Below, piece after piece: positions 55,196-64,000 of a stretch of DNA of 64,000 bases. The DNA comes from Candidatus Kuenenia stuttgartensis. GTDB lineage: Bacteria; Planctomycetota; Planctomycetia; Gemmatales; Gemmataceae. The position numbers were made by a program, and so were the translations under genes. Positions within the stretch are counted from its first letter, which is position 1, and each line of letters starts with the position of its first letter. The stretch spans positions 1 through 64,000 of the forward strand of contig CAMCLK010000011.1 of the NCBI GenBank assembly GCA_945875585.1, given 5' to 3'. Under the pieces are notes generated by a model. That model did no database searches, was not told the DNA's origin, and was given only the letters and a program-made list of their open reading frames with translations.

Positions 55196-56026
55196 TCACA
55201 TTTTTTGAGGCAGGAACGGCCTTGGCGGCTCGCAATATACTTTGGCTGCCGGAACCGAGACAAACTCTAGTTCCGGGTAACGCAAAGCTGTCAGCATACC
55301 GCCAAAAACACATCCGGTATCGATATCGACCGTGCCATTGACCCAAACAGGGGCATGGACGGGAGTATGCCCATACACCACTTTGCTTTGGCCACGGTAT
55401 TCAGCGGCCCAGTCGCGGCGGATGGGTAAACCATCTTTGTCTACTTCTCCCGTGGTGTCTCCATAAAGGGCAAACGCCAGAATTTGAGGCGACTCCCGGC
55501 CATGGAATTCTTCCTTCAAACCCGCATGGGCTACAACAAGCCTGCCTTGATCCAGCACCAAATGACTGGGCAATTCCGTCAGAAAACCAGCGATGTGTTC
55601 GGTGATGGACTGACGCGATTCGCCGGGCAATGCCTCGATTTCAGATAGTGTCATGGCCAGTCCATGACCGATTTTCACGTTGCGGCCCTGCAACTTCCTC
55701 AACAACTTGGCATCGTGGTTGCCAGAAACACACATTCCAGAACCCAATACGCACATGTTGTGAACGATGCCAAGTGAATCTAGAACGCGGGGACCACGGT
55801 CTACCAGATCTCCAACAAAAACAGCCTTGCGACCTTCCGGATGATGGTAGGCGTGTGGCGACCAGATGCGTGGTGATGTGGATTGGTAACCCAGACGGCA
55901 CAAAAGCATTTCCAGTTCATCGGCACAGCCATGAACATCGCCAATAATATCAAATGGTCCCTGGACATGGTTGAAATCGCACGCAAGCGGCTCACGCGCC
56001 AAATCACCCTCACCACATAACGACAC
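55196..56026 (-). CDS. Pnkp/PrpE-like metallophosphatase
   Basis: A calcineurin-type phosphoesterase of 276 residues. Metal motifs occur in order: GPFDIIGDVHGCADELE, VFVGDLVDRGP, CVSGNHDAK, then VVAHAGL and KVVYGHTP. The start of the domain and its length resemble the phosphatase part of bacterial polynucleotide kinase-phosphatase (Pnkp) and PrpE, which remove 2',3'-cyclic and 3' phosphates or cleave Ap4A. No kinase or ligase domain is attached. GTG 56026 has a GGGGAGG site nine bases upstream and is preferred over TTG 56044. It lies just ahead of rtcB on the same strand, supporting an RNA-end-processing role. Confidence 0.85.
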   Translation of the reverse strand: MSLCGEGDLAREPLACDFNHVQGPFDIIGDVHGCADELEMLLCRLGYQSTSPRIWSPHAYHHPEGRKAVFVGDLVDRGPRVLDSLGIVHNMCVLGSGMCVSGNHDAKLLRKLQGRNVKIGHGLAMTLSEIEALPGESRQSITEHIAGFLTELPSHLVLDQGRLVVAHAGLKEEFHGRESPQILAFALYGDTTGEVDKDGLPIRRDWAAEYRGQSKVVYGHTPVHAPVWVNGTVDIDTGCVFGGMLTALRYPELEFVSVPAAKVYCEPPRPFLPQKM

Positions 56027-56072
56027 GAGATGACACCTCCCCAACCAACCCCTGAAGAATTCGAATTATTTG

Positions 56073-56750
56073 TTACGGTTTTGGCAGCTTGCTGATTTCA
56101 GCAAGATCTTCAGTCGTGAGCTTACGTACCGCAACATCCTTGATTTCGCTGGTGGTACGGTAAGTGGCTAATCCCAACGGCCGCGATGGGTAGCATTCAA
56201 TACGAATACCCAACCTGCGATCAGTGGTGACCACATCAACAACCTTTTTAGTATTGATCCAAGATTCAATTCGGTCTTTGCTCACGCGCACTCGGAAGTC
56301 ATACCATTGGCCTGTTGCGAATTCGAAGTTTGAGCTGGTTTCGTTTTCGGAAGCATCGGCGCTGTCGAGATTGGAAAGCCCAATCGTTTGGCCACCCCAA
56401 CCACCCGTCACGAACGAGCAGTGGGAATCTCCCACAGGAAAGGTAACTGTGGCGAAGAAATCACGGCCATCGACCCGGCGGGCTTTATAACGCAATTCAT
56501 AATCGATTTTCGGCAAATCCTTGCGCGTGCTGGTGATACCCGTCATGGGACCCGCGCGCTCCATGCCTTTTGTTAGACGGATGGCACCTTCAGCCACGGT
56601 GGCGGGGCCCGGTTTGAAGAAATCGGTTGCCTGCCAGCCGTCGAGAGTTTTACCGTCAAACAGCGGCTGCCAACCGTTCATAGGTTCGGCAGCCATGGCC
56701 ACCAAGGCACAGACCATGGATGGAATAAGGATGGTGAATGCAAGTCTCAT
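56073..56750 (-). CDS. DUF1080 (3-keto-disaccharide hydrolase family) exported protein
   Basis: A 225-residue secreted protein with a signal peptide (FTILIPSMVCALVAMAAEP) and the DUF1080 opening WQPLFDGKTLDGWQATDF, a concanavalin/LamG-like beta-sandwich. Later strands include IDYELRYKARRVDGRDFFATVTFP, GQWYDFRVRVSKDRIESWINTKKVVDV and GIRIECYPSRPLGLATYRTT. Members of the family hydrolyse 3-keto-glycosides, and planctomycetes have many. The frame is open to 57023, but that extension overlaps the next gene and ATG 56750 gives the signal peptide. It sits between the phosphatase and a NAMPT-type gene with no obvious link to either. Confidence 0.88.
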   Translation of the reverse strand: MRLAFTILIPSMVCALVAMAAEPMNGWQPLFDGKTLDGWQATDFFKPGPATVAEGAIRLTKGMERAGPMTGITSTRKDLPKIDYELRYKARRVDGRDFFATVTFPVGDSHCSFVTGGWGGQTIGLSNLDSADASENETSSNFEFATGQWYDFRVRVSKDRIESWINTKKVVDVVTTDRRLGIRIECYPSRPLGLATYRTTSEIKDVAVRKLTTEDLAEISKLPKP

Positions 56751-56778
56751 GGCTTGGATCTCTCGTCTTCGCGCCGCG

Positions 56779-58299
56779 TCAAACGACGCGACGCACATGA
56801 TGAGCTGCCAGCTTTTCGAGCGTGGCACGCACGGCTGGGGAAAGCACCTGCCGACTGGGGATGAATGTATCATAATCACGCAAGACGCGCGCCCTAACCG
56901 TGGCAAAATCAGCATCTTCATCAAATGCTCGCGTAAAGTGTCCTCTATCGTACAGAAGTTCGAGGGCGCCAAAGTCGTTGCTGGATGAATCGGCAGGGAA
57001 AACAGTAGGATCGCCCGAGCCATTGGGCCGAATGGCTACAAGGCCAGGAATGCTGCCTTTTCCACCCGGAGCGAATTTGGCCACAGGCCGGTGGCTGGCA
57101 CCCACTGAGCAAACCTTCATAACAGCACCCATGGCATCGCGGCTAATGTTGTTGCGAAGCATTCCTCCCATGCCGTAGATACCGCACCCCGGAGGCGAAT
57201 AACCAGCGGCAATGAGTGCCTTATTCAGATCGTGGCGGATGCGGGCAAAATCGAGGTGATCGGCATAAATATATCGAAGGCTGGTCATTTCAATCAAACC
57301 CTTGCCATTGGTTCGACAAAGACCCGCATCGCGTGCCGCATCGAGAACCACCCTGACGGCTTCCAGCGTGTCGCCCGAATCGGGACGGGCCACAATGGTT
57401 GAGCCTTCCAAAGCCGCTTCACGGGCCATCGGAACAAGAAGTTCGCGCACAGCATGGGGGTAGTCATAACAGTCGGCAACATAAGAGCCGATACCGCCAG
57501 GGCCCGCGACTTTCATAAGCCTTTTAAAGGAATCGATTTCCTCGGGGTGCCCCTGAACAACACGGTGAGCAAGAGCCCGAACACTCGAACCTGTCGCCTT
57601 GCCGCCACTTGCTTTCCAAGCTGCATAGGCTCCCGCCACAGTATCGGTGCCATGGAAACACGTCAGGTGAGCCATCCCTAAGACTTCACTCTCTTCGGAA
57701 CATGACGAGGCGCGATCTCCGAAGTCGCTCAATTGTGTCTGTGCTAAGCCACGAATATCGGCAGCATCAACAAGGTCTGTTGTCTCACGCACCAGATTCT
57801 CATTGTATTCAAGCCAACGCCTAAGATGAGTGGCACGGGCGCTCGGAGCCCATACCTGAAGCAACTTGCTTTCAAAATGTCCAGCAAGTTCGCCAAATCC
57901 CGGGTCACCGATAACCTGCACAACCGGCTCGCCAGCGTTGACAGTGGAACCATCGCGGCGTGCATAGATCCTAAGGGGAAAATAGCCTAATCGGACTATC
58001 TGGTCCCACATGGCGAAATCAGCGGGGAATTGCTTGCCACCTAAATGGAATGTGGCCAGAAACCGACGTGCTTCGTCCACCTCATGTGCTGTCAGGGGAG
58101 TTTCAAAAAGTTGACGAAGAATGCGCGTCAAACCGTGAAAAACAATTTTCCCCACACCAATGTCTTCGATTCCCCGCGGAACTTCACATTTGCGAAACAC
58201 GATATGATAGGCAGATTGATCACGCATCTCAGCGGAAACCAGATCGAAGCTCGCAAGAGTATAAGCATCGGCGCACAGGATTCGGTTGATGGTGGACAT
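56779..58299 (-). CDS. Nicotinamide/nicotinate phosphoribosyltransferase (NAMPT-type)
   Basis: A 506-residue phosphoribosyltransferase of the NAMPT/NAPRT family, which makes the mononucleotide precursor of NAD. The segments LSDFGDRASSCSEESEVLG, AHLTCFHGTDTVAGAYAA and IVARPDSGDTLEAVRVVL match the NAMPT pattern (HDFGYR, FKGTDTVAG, RPDSG). Later MGGMLRNNISRDAMGAVMKVCSV fits the glycine-rich loop before the C-terminus. Nicotinamide is the likelier substrate, but nicotinate is not excluded. ATG 58299 is in line with the conserved start. No other NAD-salvage gene is adjacent. Confidence 0.85.
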   Translation of the reverse strand: MSTINRILCADAYTLASFDLVSAEMRDQSAYHIVFRKCEVPRGIEDIGVGKIVFHGLTRILRQLFETPLTAHEVDEARRFLATFHLGGKQFPADFAMWDQIVRLGYFPLRIYARRDGSTVNAGEPVVQVIGDPGFGELAGHFESKLLQVWAPSARATHLRRWLEYNENLVRETTDLVDAADIRGLAQTQLSDFGDRASSCSEESEVLGMAHLTCFHGTDTVAGAYAAWKASGGKATGSSVRALAHRVVQGHPEEIDSFKRLMKVAGPGGIGSYVADCYDYPHAVRELLVPMAREAALEGSTIVARPDSGDTLEAVRVVLDAARDAGLCRTNGKGLIEMTSLRYIYADHLDFARIRHDLNKALIAAGYSPPGCGIYGMGGMLRNNISRDAMGAVMKVCSVGASHRPVAKFAPGGKGSIPGLVAIRPNGSGDPTVFPADSSSNDFGALELLYDRGHFTRAFDEDADFATVRARVLRDYDTFIPSRQVLSPAVRATLEKLAAHHVRRVV

Positions 58300-58353
58300 G
58301 AACGGGTCTCCGAAAACAGCTTAAAGTGTCATCATACGAATGATTTATAAAAA

Positions 58354-58383
58354 AACGACGGCGCCGAAATCGGCGCCGTCGTT
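58354..58383 (-). terminator. Rho-independent terminator of the Tad operon
   Basis: A perfect 13-bp GC-rich stem around a four-base loop. On the minus strand it is followed by a run of T's, placing it as the terminator 20 bases beyond the tadC stop codon. Confidence 0.88.
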
Positions 58384-58403
58384 AATGCCCAGCTACGACA
58401 GTA

Positions 58404-59408
58404 TTATTCCACTGGGTTGTTCACAACCGGAACCTTAACATTATTGCCAACCGACTGGATTTGCTTCTGCAAATTGCGCGCTGTGGCTGAACGTCCACGC
58501 GTAAATTCCAGGTAAGTCGGTCCCACCATGACAATCATGGCTGCAACCCACAGGCAGAACACCGAGGGGATGAGCAGCCAGAAGCTGGCACGGGCAGCGC
58601 GACTCATCGCCTTTTGACGCAGTTCAACACCTTGGGACGACGCATAGTCGACCAAGTTGGTTGACACTTCGCTACCCAGTTGCAAACCCTGATCAAGAAT
58701 TTGGCACAGGTTGCGAACAATAGGCAACGGTTGCCTTTCCGACCATGCGCGCAGCGCCATCGATAGGCCACCCAGTTTTGCCTGGGCAGACACGATGGCA
58801 AGATCACGAGCAACCGCACGGTGTGATGAACAAAGTTCACGTGCCGCATGCTCCAGACCTAATTGCAGGGTTTGGCCAGCAATGCCACCCAAGGCAAGAA
58901 GTTCTAGGGCAAGAGGCATCTCCTTCTCAAGCCTACTACTGTGGGAGCTGATGGCCCATCCCAAGTAGAGGCGTGGCAGACTCATGAGCATGATAACAAA
59001 ACCACCACCAGCCAACATGCGGAATGGGATGGTTGATGGAGGCGATATTGCAAGAATGCCAAGAACCGTGAACAAACCACCCATGGTGAGTAGATTACGG
59101 GCGGCTCGGTATTCAATGGCTGCACGAGCGTGATACCACCCAGCCCGCAACATCTCGGCACGCAGTTCTGCTGGCGCTTTGAAAATCGGCTCGCCTGCTA
59201 GGTCGAGTGTGAACGATCCAAGAAACATCGGCCGGTCTGGTTCAAACGTCAACAAATCCGCGAATGCCGGGTCACGAACAGCATCAAGGTCGAGCGTTGC
59301 CTGGGTTCGCCGCCGAAGTACCAGCATGATGGACGGGAGTGCAACGCCCAATCCAATTACAAACCAAAGCACTGTAGATGAAAGGGAATCCTGAAAAATA
59401 GCGTTCAT
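58404..59408 (-). CDS. tadC: Tad pilus inner-membrane platform protein TadC
   Basis: A type II secretion F-family (GspF) membrane protein of 334 residues. A transmembrane helix at the N-terminus (TVLWFVIGLGVALPSIMLVL) is followed by a cytoplasmic part, a helix pair in the middle (ALLTMGGLFTVLGILAISPP and the next span), the F domain (EMPLALELLALGGIAGQTLQLGLEHAA, GSEVSTNLVDYASSQGVELRQKAMSRA) and a last helix (LIPSVFCLWVAAMIVMVG). TadC and TadB together anchor the pilus ATPase. It starts 16 bases after the tadB stop and is the last gene of the operon, followed by the strong terminator. Confidence 0.9.
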   Translation of the reverse strand: MNAIFQDSLSSTVLWFVIGLGVALPSIMLVLRRRTQATLDLDAVRDPAFADLLTFEPDRPMFLGSFTLDLAGEPIFKAPAELRAEMLRAGWYHARAAIEYRAARNLLTMGGLFTVLGILAISPPSTIPFRMLAGGGFVIMLMSLPRLYLGWAISSHSSRLEKEMPLALELLALGGIAGQTLQLGLEHAARELCSSHRAVARDLAIVSAQAKLGGLSMALRAWSERQPLPIVRNLCQILDQGLQLGSEVSTNLVDYASSQGVELRQKAMSRAARASFWLLIPSVFCLWVAAMIVMVGPTYLEFTRGRSATARNLQKQIQSVGNNVKVPVVNNPVE

Positions 59409-59423
59409 AATGCACCTCTCTTG

Positions 59424-60365
59424 TCAGTCGTCTTGTCTTAAAATAAGCATGATCCAGACCACGCCTACAAATTCAAGCGCCAATGCGATTCCCATGGCCA
59501 ACTGCCCGCCAGAACTCTGAATGAAACGGCTGAACGATTCCGGCTGTGAAGAACGGTTAAGGAGCAGCAGGATCGGACCACCCAAGGCGAGAAAAACAGC
59601 CGAGGTTCGGCCAAGTGCTGTACTCGCACGGAATTGACCGCGTGCCAGATGCCGTTCGCGGGCATTGCCAGCCAGACGCAACAGCAAGGTTGCAATGTCG
59701 CCACCAATTCGCCGGTGAAGGGCCAATCCAGCGGCCAAAAGATCAAAGTCGGGAAGTTTGATCTTGAGCGCACTCAGACGAAGCGCCTGCTCGAGAGGAA
59801 CACCCATGCTCACACGTTGGGCAACAGCACTAAATTCACGTGTTAATGGTGATTCTGCCTGGGATGCCAACACAGCAATCGTTTGGTCAAGATTCAGCCC
59901 GGCGCGTACGGATCGGGCAGCCAAGTGCAACGAGTCTGGCAGTTCACGACGGATCGATTCACGCCAACGCGATTGCAACATCAACAGCAGCCCAAGGACG
60001 GACAAAATCCCGACAAAAAAACCAATGGGCGTCAGCATCCAGTCTTCCTGAACAAGAATGGTGGCCAGCGCACCCACAAGACCAGCCATCAGCATGTAGC
60101 CAATCGCTTTTGCCGATGTCAGTTCCAATCCGGTGCGTTGAACCAAACGTTCAAACGACTGGTTCACCTGCTGACTCAAATCAGGCAGGCGTCGCCCCTG
60201 GGCCAGTCGATCGATTTGCTCGGCCGACAATGCCCCTTGATCAGAAGATTGGCGATTCCAAATAACAATCGCTAACAAACTGATCGGCAGGGTGAGCATG
60301 AGCCCAATTGCGGCAGCCAGAATAGCTGGATCCAAACCTTGAATTTGCAGTACATCAAGCCACAT
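59424..60365 (-). CDS. tadB: Tad pilus inner-membrane platform protein TadB
   Basis: A second GspF-family membrane protein, 313 residues. Helices: near 15-35 (ILAAAIGLMLTLPISLLAIVIW), two in the middle (IGYMLMAGLVGALATILVQE and LTPIGFFVGILSVLGLLLML) and one at the end (MGIALALEFVGVVWIMLIL). The F domain reads RRELPDSLHLAARSVRAGLNLDQTIAVLA and RIGGDIATLLLRLAGNARERHLARGQFRA. Its start overlaps the end of tadA by 11 bases, so translation is coupled. Typical Tad order tadA-tadB-tadC is kept. Confidence 0.92.
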   Translation of the reverse strand: MWLDVLQIQGLDPAILAAAIGLMLTLPISLLAIVIWNRQSSDQGALSAEQIDRLAQGRRLPDLSQQVNQSFERLVQRTGLELTSAKAIGYMLMAGLVGALATILVQEDWMLTPIGFFVGILSVLGLLLMLQSRWRESIRRELPDSLHLAARSVRAGLNLDQTIAVLASQAESPLTREFSAVAQRVSMGVPLEQALRLSALKIKLPDFDLLAAGLALHRRIGGDIATLLLRLAGNARERHLARGQFRASTALGRTSAVFLALGGPILLLLNRSSQPESFSRFIQSSGGQLAMGIALALEFVGVVWIMLILRQDD

Positions 60366-61692
60366 GGCGCAGTTCCTCCGTTCCTGGAGCCTTGAGCCAG
60401 CGCTGGGCGAACTGCCCGGGCGCCAGTGGAATACCGCTTGCGGTCAATTTCTCCAATGCTTCAGGGACCTCGCCCGTTGCATGGAAACGGCCAATTGCCC
60501 GACCATCGCGAACTGATTCCTGCTGGAATTCAAAAATAGGAATCAAGCGATATTCACCTTGTTCATCGATACCGCGAAGTTCACTGACGCGCAGAACGCG
60601 CCTTGAACCACCATGAAGCCTCGCCATGTGAACAACAACCCTGACAGCGGCCGTTATATAAGAACGAATCGATTTCAATGGCAGATCGATACCGGTCATC
60701 AACACCATCATCTCAAGACGCATCAAAGCCTCGCGGACATCGTTGGCGTGAATGGTAGCCAAAGATCCTTCGTGACCCGTGTTCATGGCCTGAAGAAGGT
60801 CGAAGGCTTCCGCTCCGCGGGCCTCACCCAGTAGAATGCGGTCGGGGCGCATGCGCAGGCTGTTGCGCACCAGTTCGCGTGGCGAGATTTCACCACGGCC
60901 ATCCGCGCCAGGCTGCCGGGTTTCCAGTCGCACAACGTGCGGATGTTCCAGATGAAGTTCGGCGGAATCCTCGATGGTCACAACACGCTCAGAAGCTGGA
61001 ATCCATGCCGACAGGGCATTGAGGAGTGTTGTTTTACCAGCACCAGTACCACCCGATATCAAAATACTCATACGCCCGGCGACACAAGCTCCCAGAAACT
61101 CGAGCATTTCCGCTGGCAACGATCCGTTGGCCAAAAGCTTGCCACCGCTCATGCGCCGACCAAAGCGGCGAATCGAAAGCACTGGCCCTTGAAGACTTAG
61201 GGGAGGAAGCAAGGCATTGACACGGGAGCCGTCTGCAAGACGGGCATCCACCATGGGGCTTGCTTCGTCAACGCGACGGCCAATGGGTGCCAGAATTCGC
61301 TGGATGGTGGCGAGCAGGTGGGCATCGTCACGGAAAGTGTGCGGGGAACGCGACAGCACGCCGCAACGGTCGATCCAAATTTCATTGTGACCATTGACCA
61401 GAATATCGTTGATATCCGGGTCGGTCATGAAGTCGTCGAGTGGCCCCAGCCCGAATGTTTCGGAAACCACCCTATCGGCTAGGCGATCACGTGTCGCGTC
61501 ATCGATTTTGGTACCCGATGTGCTGGCAAGGTGCTTAGCCAGGCGATGAACCTCATCGCGTAGACGGGTTCGATCCCACCGGGCTAACATGCCCAAGTCG
61601 AGTGCGCGCAAGACATCCTGATGCAGCTTCCCTGCCGCGTCTACCGATGTGGCCTGTACCATAACTTGATCTCCCAAAGTGGTGGTTTTCAT
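60355..61692 (-). CDS. tadA: Tad/Flp pilus assembly ATPase TadA (CpaF)
   Basis: The secretion ATPase that powers Flp pilus assembly, 445 residues. N-terminal domain: [21 protein letters not shown] and [19 protein letters not shown]. Walker A is [16 protein letters not shown]; a Glu-rich ASP box follows ([21 protein letters not shown]); Walker B region [21 protein letters not shown]; the His box is [12 protein letters not shown]. The gene starts three bases after the upstream tadG-like gene ends and overlaps tadB by 11 bases, so the operon is tight. Confidence 0.96.
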   Translation of the reverse strand: MKTTTLGDQVMVQATSVDAAGKLHQDVLRALDLGMLARWDRTRLRDEVHRLAKHLASTSGTKIDDATRDRLADRVVSETFGLGPLDDFMTDPDINDILVNGHNEIWIDRCGVLSRSPHTFRDDAHLLATIQRILAPIGRRVDEASPMVDARLADGSRVNALLPPLSLQGPVLSIRRFGRRMSGGKLLANGSLPAEMLEFLGACVAGRMSILISGGTGAGKTTLLNALSAWIPASERVVTIEDSAELHLEHPHVVRLETRQPGADGRGEISPRELVRNSLRMRPDRILLGEARGAEAFDLLQAMNTGHEGSLATIHANDVREALMRLEMMVLMTGIDLPLKSIRSYITAAVRVVVHMARLHGGSRRVLRVSELRGIDEQGEYRLIPIFEFQQESVRDGRAIGRFHATGEVPEALEKLTASGIPLAPGQFAQRWLKAPGTEELRHVA

Positions 61693-61695
61693 CGC

Positions 61696-62838
61696 TTACT
61701 CAACCAGCCTGATCTTGCCAACCGTGGTGGTGGGTACCAAGGCGCCGTTGATGTCCACTCGTGTGGCATCTGTGAGGGCAGAGCCTTGAACCAGCAGTGT
61801 GGGCTGTAACACAAAAATAAAAGCATCATTGTTCACGGATTCAGCGCGCACGACTCGCGCGGCAACCCAACCTTTCACAACCACAGCATTCGCTTTCACG
61901 CTATCGAGGACCGCGAACGCGATCTGCCGGCCATCCGCGACTTCAGAAAAAGCTGTTTGCAGTCGCACCAAGTTTTCCCGGCTCATGACATAGGGTGGCA
62001 GGTTAAGGCGATTGCTATCATCAAGTCGTAATTCGCCGCCCAGTGAAATCAGGTCATCCTTTGTGGTGCCAACACGAAGAACATCGGCTGGATTGCGAGG
62101 GCTTGTCTGGTAAACAGCCGCTGTTCCAGGAGCCGGCGCCAAGCTGATGGTGAACGATATTTCAGGCAAACCATCTGCACCCGGAATGAATCGTGTGCGG
62201 GGAGCATCGTAGCGTAGCGCATCAGTCACAGACGCGGCAAACGGATCGTTGGCAACAGCCGGTAGAGCGATGGGAGCAACCGGGATGGGAGAACTACCAA
62301 GCGGCCTGAACCCGATTATGTTATGATCAAGGTAGGCGGTGGAGGCCACCTGAACATCGGTGTAAGGCAGAATACCTGTGCCGCCAAGGATGGTGATTAC
62401 CGGACCACGCTTGCCCTGAACATGCTCTAGCAACACCCTTGCCGCATTGGTCTGCGCCGTTTCTTCAGGCTTAATGATCTTGTTCGGGATGTCAATCACA
62501 CCAAGAACCAGTTCGCCGGGCACCGTGTTTCCGATGTTGCTGTCAAGCGGGGTTGGTTGACCCAGTGATGGGTTCCATGCCGCGTACTCGACACCAACTT
62601 CCCGGGAAGCCAAAAAGTTTTCCGAGAGACCGGGTTCGGTACCAACCAGAAGCACATCGTTGGCAAATGCTTGAACTGTGGCCAGGGAGGTGGCATCTGC
62701 AGCGTTTTGAAGTTGAACGCGCATCGTCCAAACCCAACAGTAGTTGACAAGGGCCAGAAATACCACACTCAAGAACATCAGGCCCACCAGACCCAAGAGG
62801 GCGACGCTTCCGTTCCGTTTGTTTCCGCGTCGCACCAT
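61696..62838 (-). CDS. TadE/TadG-like pilus protein
   Basis: A 380-residue protein with the N-terminus of the Flp pilus-assembly TadG family: a basic start, a single transmembrane helix (ALLGLVGLMFLSVVFLALVNYCW) and LQNAADATSLATVQAFAND, a segment shared by pseudopilin-like Tad proteins. The rest is a predicted periplasmic region with Pro-rich loops and no further recognised domain. In most Tad loci this gene lies after tadC; here it stands between cpaB and tadA. It follows cpaB by 43 bases and is three bases before tadA. Confidence 0.8.
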   Translation of the reverse strand: MVRRGNKRNGSVALLGLVGLMFLSVVFLALVNYCWVWTMRVQLQNAADATSLATVQAFANDVLLVGTEPGLSENFLASREVGVEYAAWNPSLGQPTPLDSNIGNTVPGELVLGVIDIPNKIIKPEETAQTNAARVLLEHVQGKRGPVITILGGTGILPYTDVQVASTAYLDHNIIGFRPLGSSPIPVAPIALPAVANDPFAASVTDALRYDAPRTRFIPGADGLPEISFTISLAPAPGTAAVYQTSPRNPADVLRVGTTKDDLISLGGELRLDDSNRLNLPPYVMSRENLVRLQTAFSEVADGRQIAFAVLDSVKANAVVVKGWVAARVVRAESVNNDAFIFVLQPTLLVQGSALTDATRVDINGALVPTTTVGKIRLVE

Positions 62839-62881
62839 GATGGCATAACCTCCCGTTACGATTCCGTCAGGTCTCGTTGGA

Positions 62882-63940
62882 TCAGCGTTTCAATTTAGAT
62901 GGTGCAGGTGCATCTGGGGCCCTGAACCGGAAATCCGCGCCTGAGCCAAGACCAGCACTGATGCCCTTGCTTTGCTCTTCACGGGAGCTGGAAACTGTCT
63001 GGAACACGGCGGGTTTCATGGACTGAGTACCCGACATTTGCTGCACTGTTACACCCGGATCCTTGATGGCTGGAATCGGCTTCAGTGCAAAAATCCGGGC
63101 CAGGTCGTCCTGACCAACTGATGAATCACCTGTGCTGATTTTGGCAATTCGCTTTTCCTCTTCGGTATCTTCGCCCGACTCACTGGATAGAGAGACCAGT
63201 CGACCCGCGACACCCTGCTCAAGCAGGTCTTTGCGGCGTGTTTCTAGGCGAGACTGTTCCAACGACGAGACAGGAACAAGTGACAGGGCACCCTTGGTCC
63301 TAGCGAATTCCATCAGAGATGCACGATAGGTGTTCAACTCCAGCGTGAACTGCACTTCGTTTTCGCTGATGGCTTGGAAGACCGGCCAGAGTTGATTGCG
63401 TTTGGCCAGAATTCTTACCCGTGGGCATATGACAGCCGTCTGGGTTGCCACTGGGCTGCCTTCGCCATGGTCGATGACCGAGGTCAGCAGCACGTCCACC
63501 CACTCGCCCACTTGAATCAAACCACCGGCACAACGATCCTTCGAAACAGCCACGCCAACGGCGCGGGCATTTGGGAGAAGTCGTTTGCTCAGCGATTCAG
63601 GCTTGGCAAATTCCTGAAGGTGATCTTTCAGAATTGGCTCATCGGCTCGCAGGTTAGCTAACGCGACTCGCAGGTAAACAGCTTCAGCCACTGGTGGCAG
63701 CAGCAGATCCTTGGTCTTGGCGAATGACGCTTCTTCTTCAGGACGCATGGGGCGAACTTTCACCCACGCTGGCTGGATGAGGTCGCCAGCAAAAATGTTG
63801 CGTCCGGCAACAAGGACACTGGGCGTAACGACTTTGACTTCCGCGACTGGTGGTTTGAAATTCACCAAGCGATTGACAACCGCCGCAGCTAGCCCGACGA
63901 GCAGGGCCAGGCACAGCGCAAAAATGGTACTGGCTCTCAT
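62882..63940 (-). CDS. cpaB: Flp pilus assembly protein CpaB (RcpC)
   Basis: A 352-residue periplasmic assembly protein. A transmembrane/signal helix (TIFALCLALLVGLAAAVVN) is followed by a SAF domain: VVTPSVLVAGRNIFAGDLIQPAWVKV, then EPILKDHLQEF and LPNARAVGVAVSKDRCAGGLIQVGEWVDVL, the RcpC/CpaB core. The C-terminal quarter is a polar tail rich in Ser/Gln. ATG 63940 is preceded by AAGGAG at the right distance; a longer TTG start at 63964 is less likely. The usual secretin gene cpaC does not follow. Confidence 0.9.
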   Translation of the reverse strand: MRASTIFALCLALLVGLAAAVVNRLVNFKPPVAEVKVVTPSVLVAGRNIFAGDLIQPAWVKVRPMRPEEEASFAKTKDLLLPPVAEAVYLRVALANLRADEPILKDHLQEFAKPESLSKRLLPNARAVGVAVSKDRCAGGLIQVGEWVDVLLTSVIDHGEGSPVATQTAVICPRVRILAKRNQLWPVFQAISENEVQFTLELNTYRASLMEFARTKGALSLVPVSSLEQSRLETRRKDLLEQGVAGRLVSLSSESGEDTEEEKRIAKISTGDSSVGQDDLARIFALKPIPAIKDPGVTVQQMSGTQSMKPAVFQTVSSSREEQSKGISAGLGSGADFRFRAPDAPAPSKLKR

Positions 63941-64000
63941 GACTAAACTCCTTGTTGTCCGCAACGACCGCGGATCACTCCTTGCGCATGGTGGTGCGAG
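63941..64000. other. Leader of the Tad operon, window edge
   Basis: On the minus strand the edge reads a short open piece that could be the end of another operon gene (TGA in CGCAAGGAGTGA), then the cpaB ribosome site. Too little is visible to name it. Confidence 0.3.

Noticed and set aside
56751..57023. Upstream extension of the DUF1080 gene
   Set aside because: It lies over the NAMPT-type gene in another frame and lacks family sequence; the signal peptide starts at 56750.
1..64000. CRISPR array, rRNA or tRNA genes
   Set aside because: No regularly spaced repeats, rRNA signatures or complete tRNA folds were seen on either strand.

Overview
The window looks like a piece of a planctomycete chromosome, probably of the Gemmata/Gemmataceae side. 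The family markers are strong: a DUF1501 protein paired with a PSD1-type cytochrome (PSCyt1/DUF1549/DUF1553), two DUF1559 prepilin-like proteins, DUF1571 and DUF1080 proteins, two formylglycine-type sulfatases, and a TIGR02996 domain fused to leucine-rich repeats. Most genes are of moderate GC (about 55-60% on lines counted by hand). One 3.7-kb segment at 34.5-38.2 kb departs clearly from this.

Layout. 1-7.2 kb: end of a HlyD-type adaptor, a DUF1571 protein, isoleucyl-tRNA synthetase, a tagaturonate-reductase-like dehydrogenase and an SMP-30 gene broken by one stop codon. 7.2-9.2 kb: rpsB and tsf, with a readable promoter and a structured leader. 9.2-15 kb: a TIGR02996-LRR protein and two tandem paralogous membrane class III cyclases, the second cut by one in-frame TAA. 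15-24 kb: an RdgC-like protein, then a divergent three-gene operon of a very large PilM protein and two single-span membrane proteins, all with Gly/Met/Pro-rich segments. 24-34.5 kb: a keto-acid decarboxylase, the DUF1501/PSD1 pair, a sugar epimerase/isomerase, a ricin-like exported protein and an S9 peptidase.

34.5-38.3 kb is an apparent insertion. It lies between two copies of a 35-bp direct repeat, one of which is the 3' end of an orphan DNA methyltransferase gene. It carries a gene-poor AT-richer kilobase, a class II fumarase with a Tat-like leader that appears frameshifted, and a very GC-rich alpha/beta hydrolase ending in a repeat-like hairpin. After the methyltransferase (38.2-39.5 kb) come a tripartite RND efflux operon, two tandem copies of a DUF1559-plus-lipoprotein cassette, two sulfatases, an IS256-type transposase fragment, a DUF1801 gene, an RtcB ligase with a metallophosphatase (probable RNA repair), a DUF1080 protein and a NAMPT-type phosphoribosyltransferase. 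The window closes with a minus-strand Tad/Flp pilus operon (cpaB, tadG-like, tadA, tadB, tadC) that ends in a strong terminator.

The points most worth a second look are three genes each broken by a single-base-type lesion (SMP-30, cyclase 2, fumarase leader), the direct-repeat-bounded insertion, the unusual PilM operon, and the RtcB/phosphatase pair. I recognised no tRNA, rRNA or CRISPR array. All functional calls come from reading motifs by eye; no database search was run.
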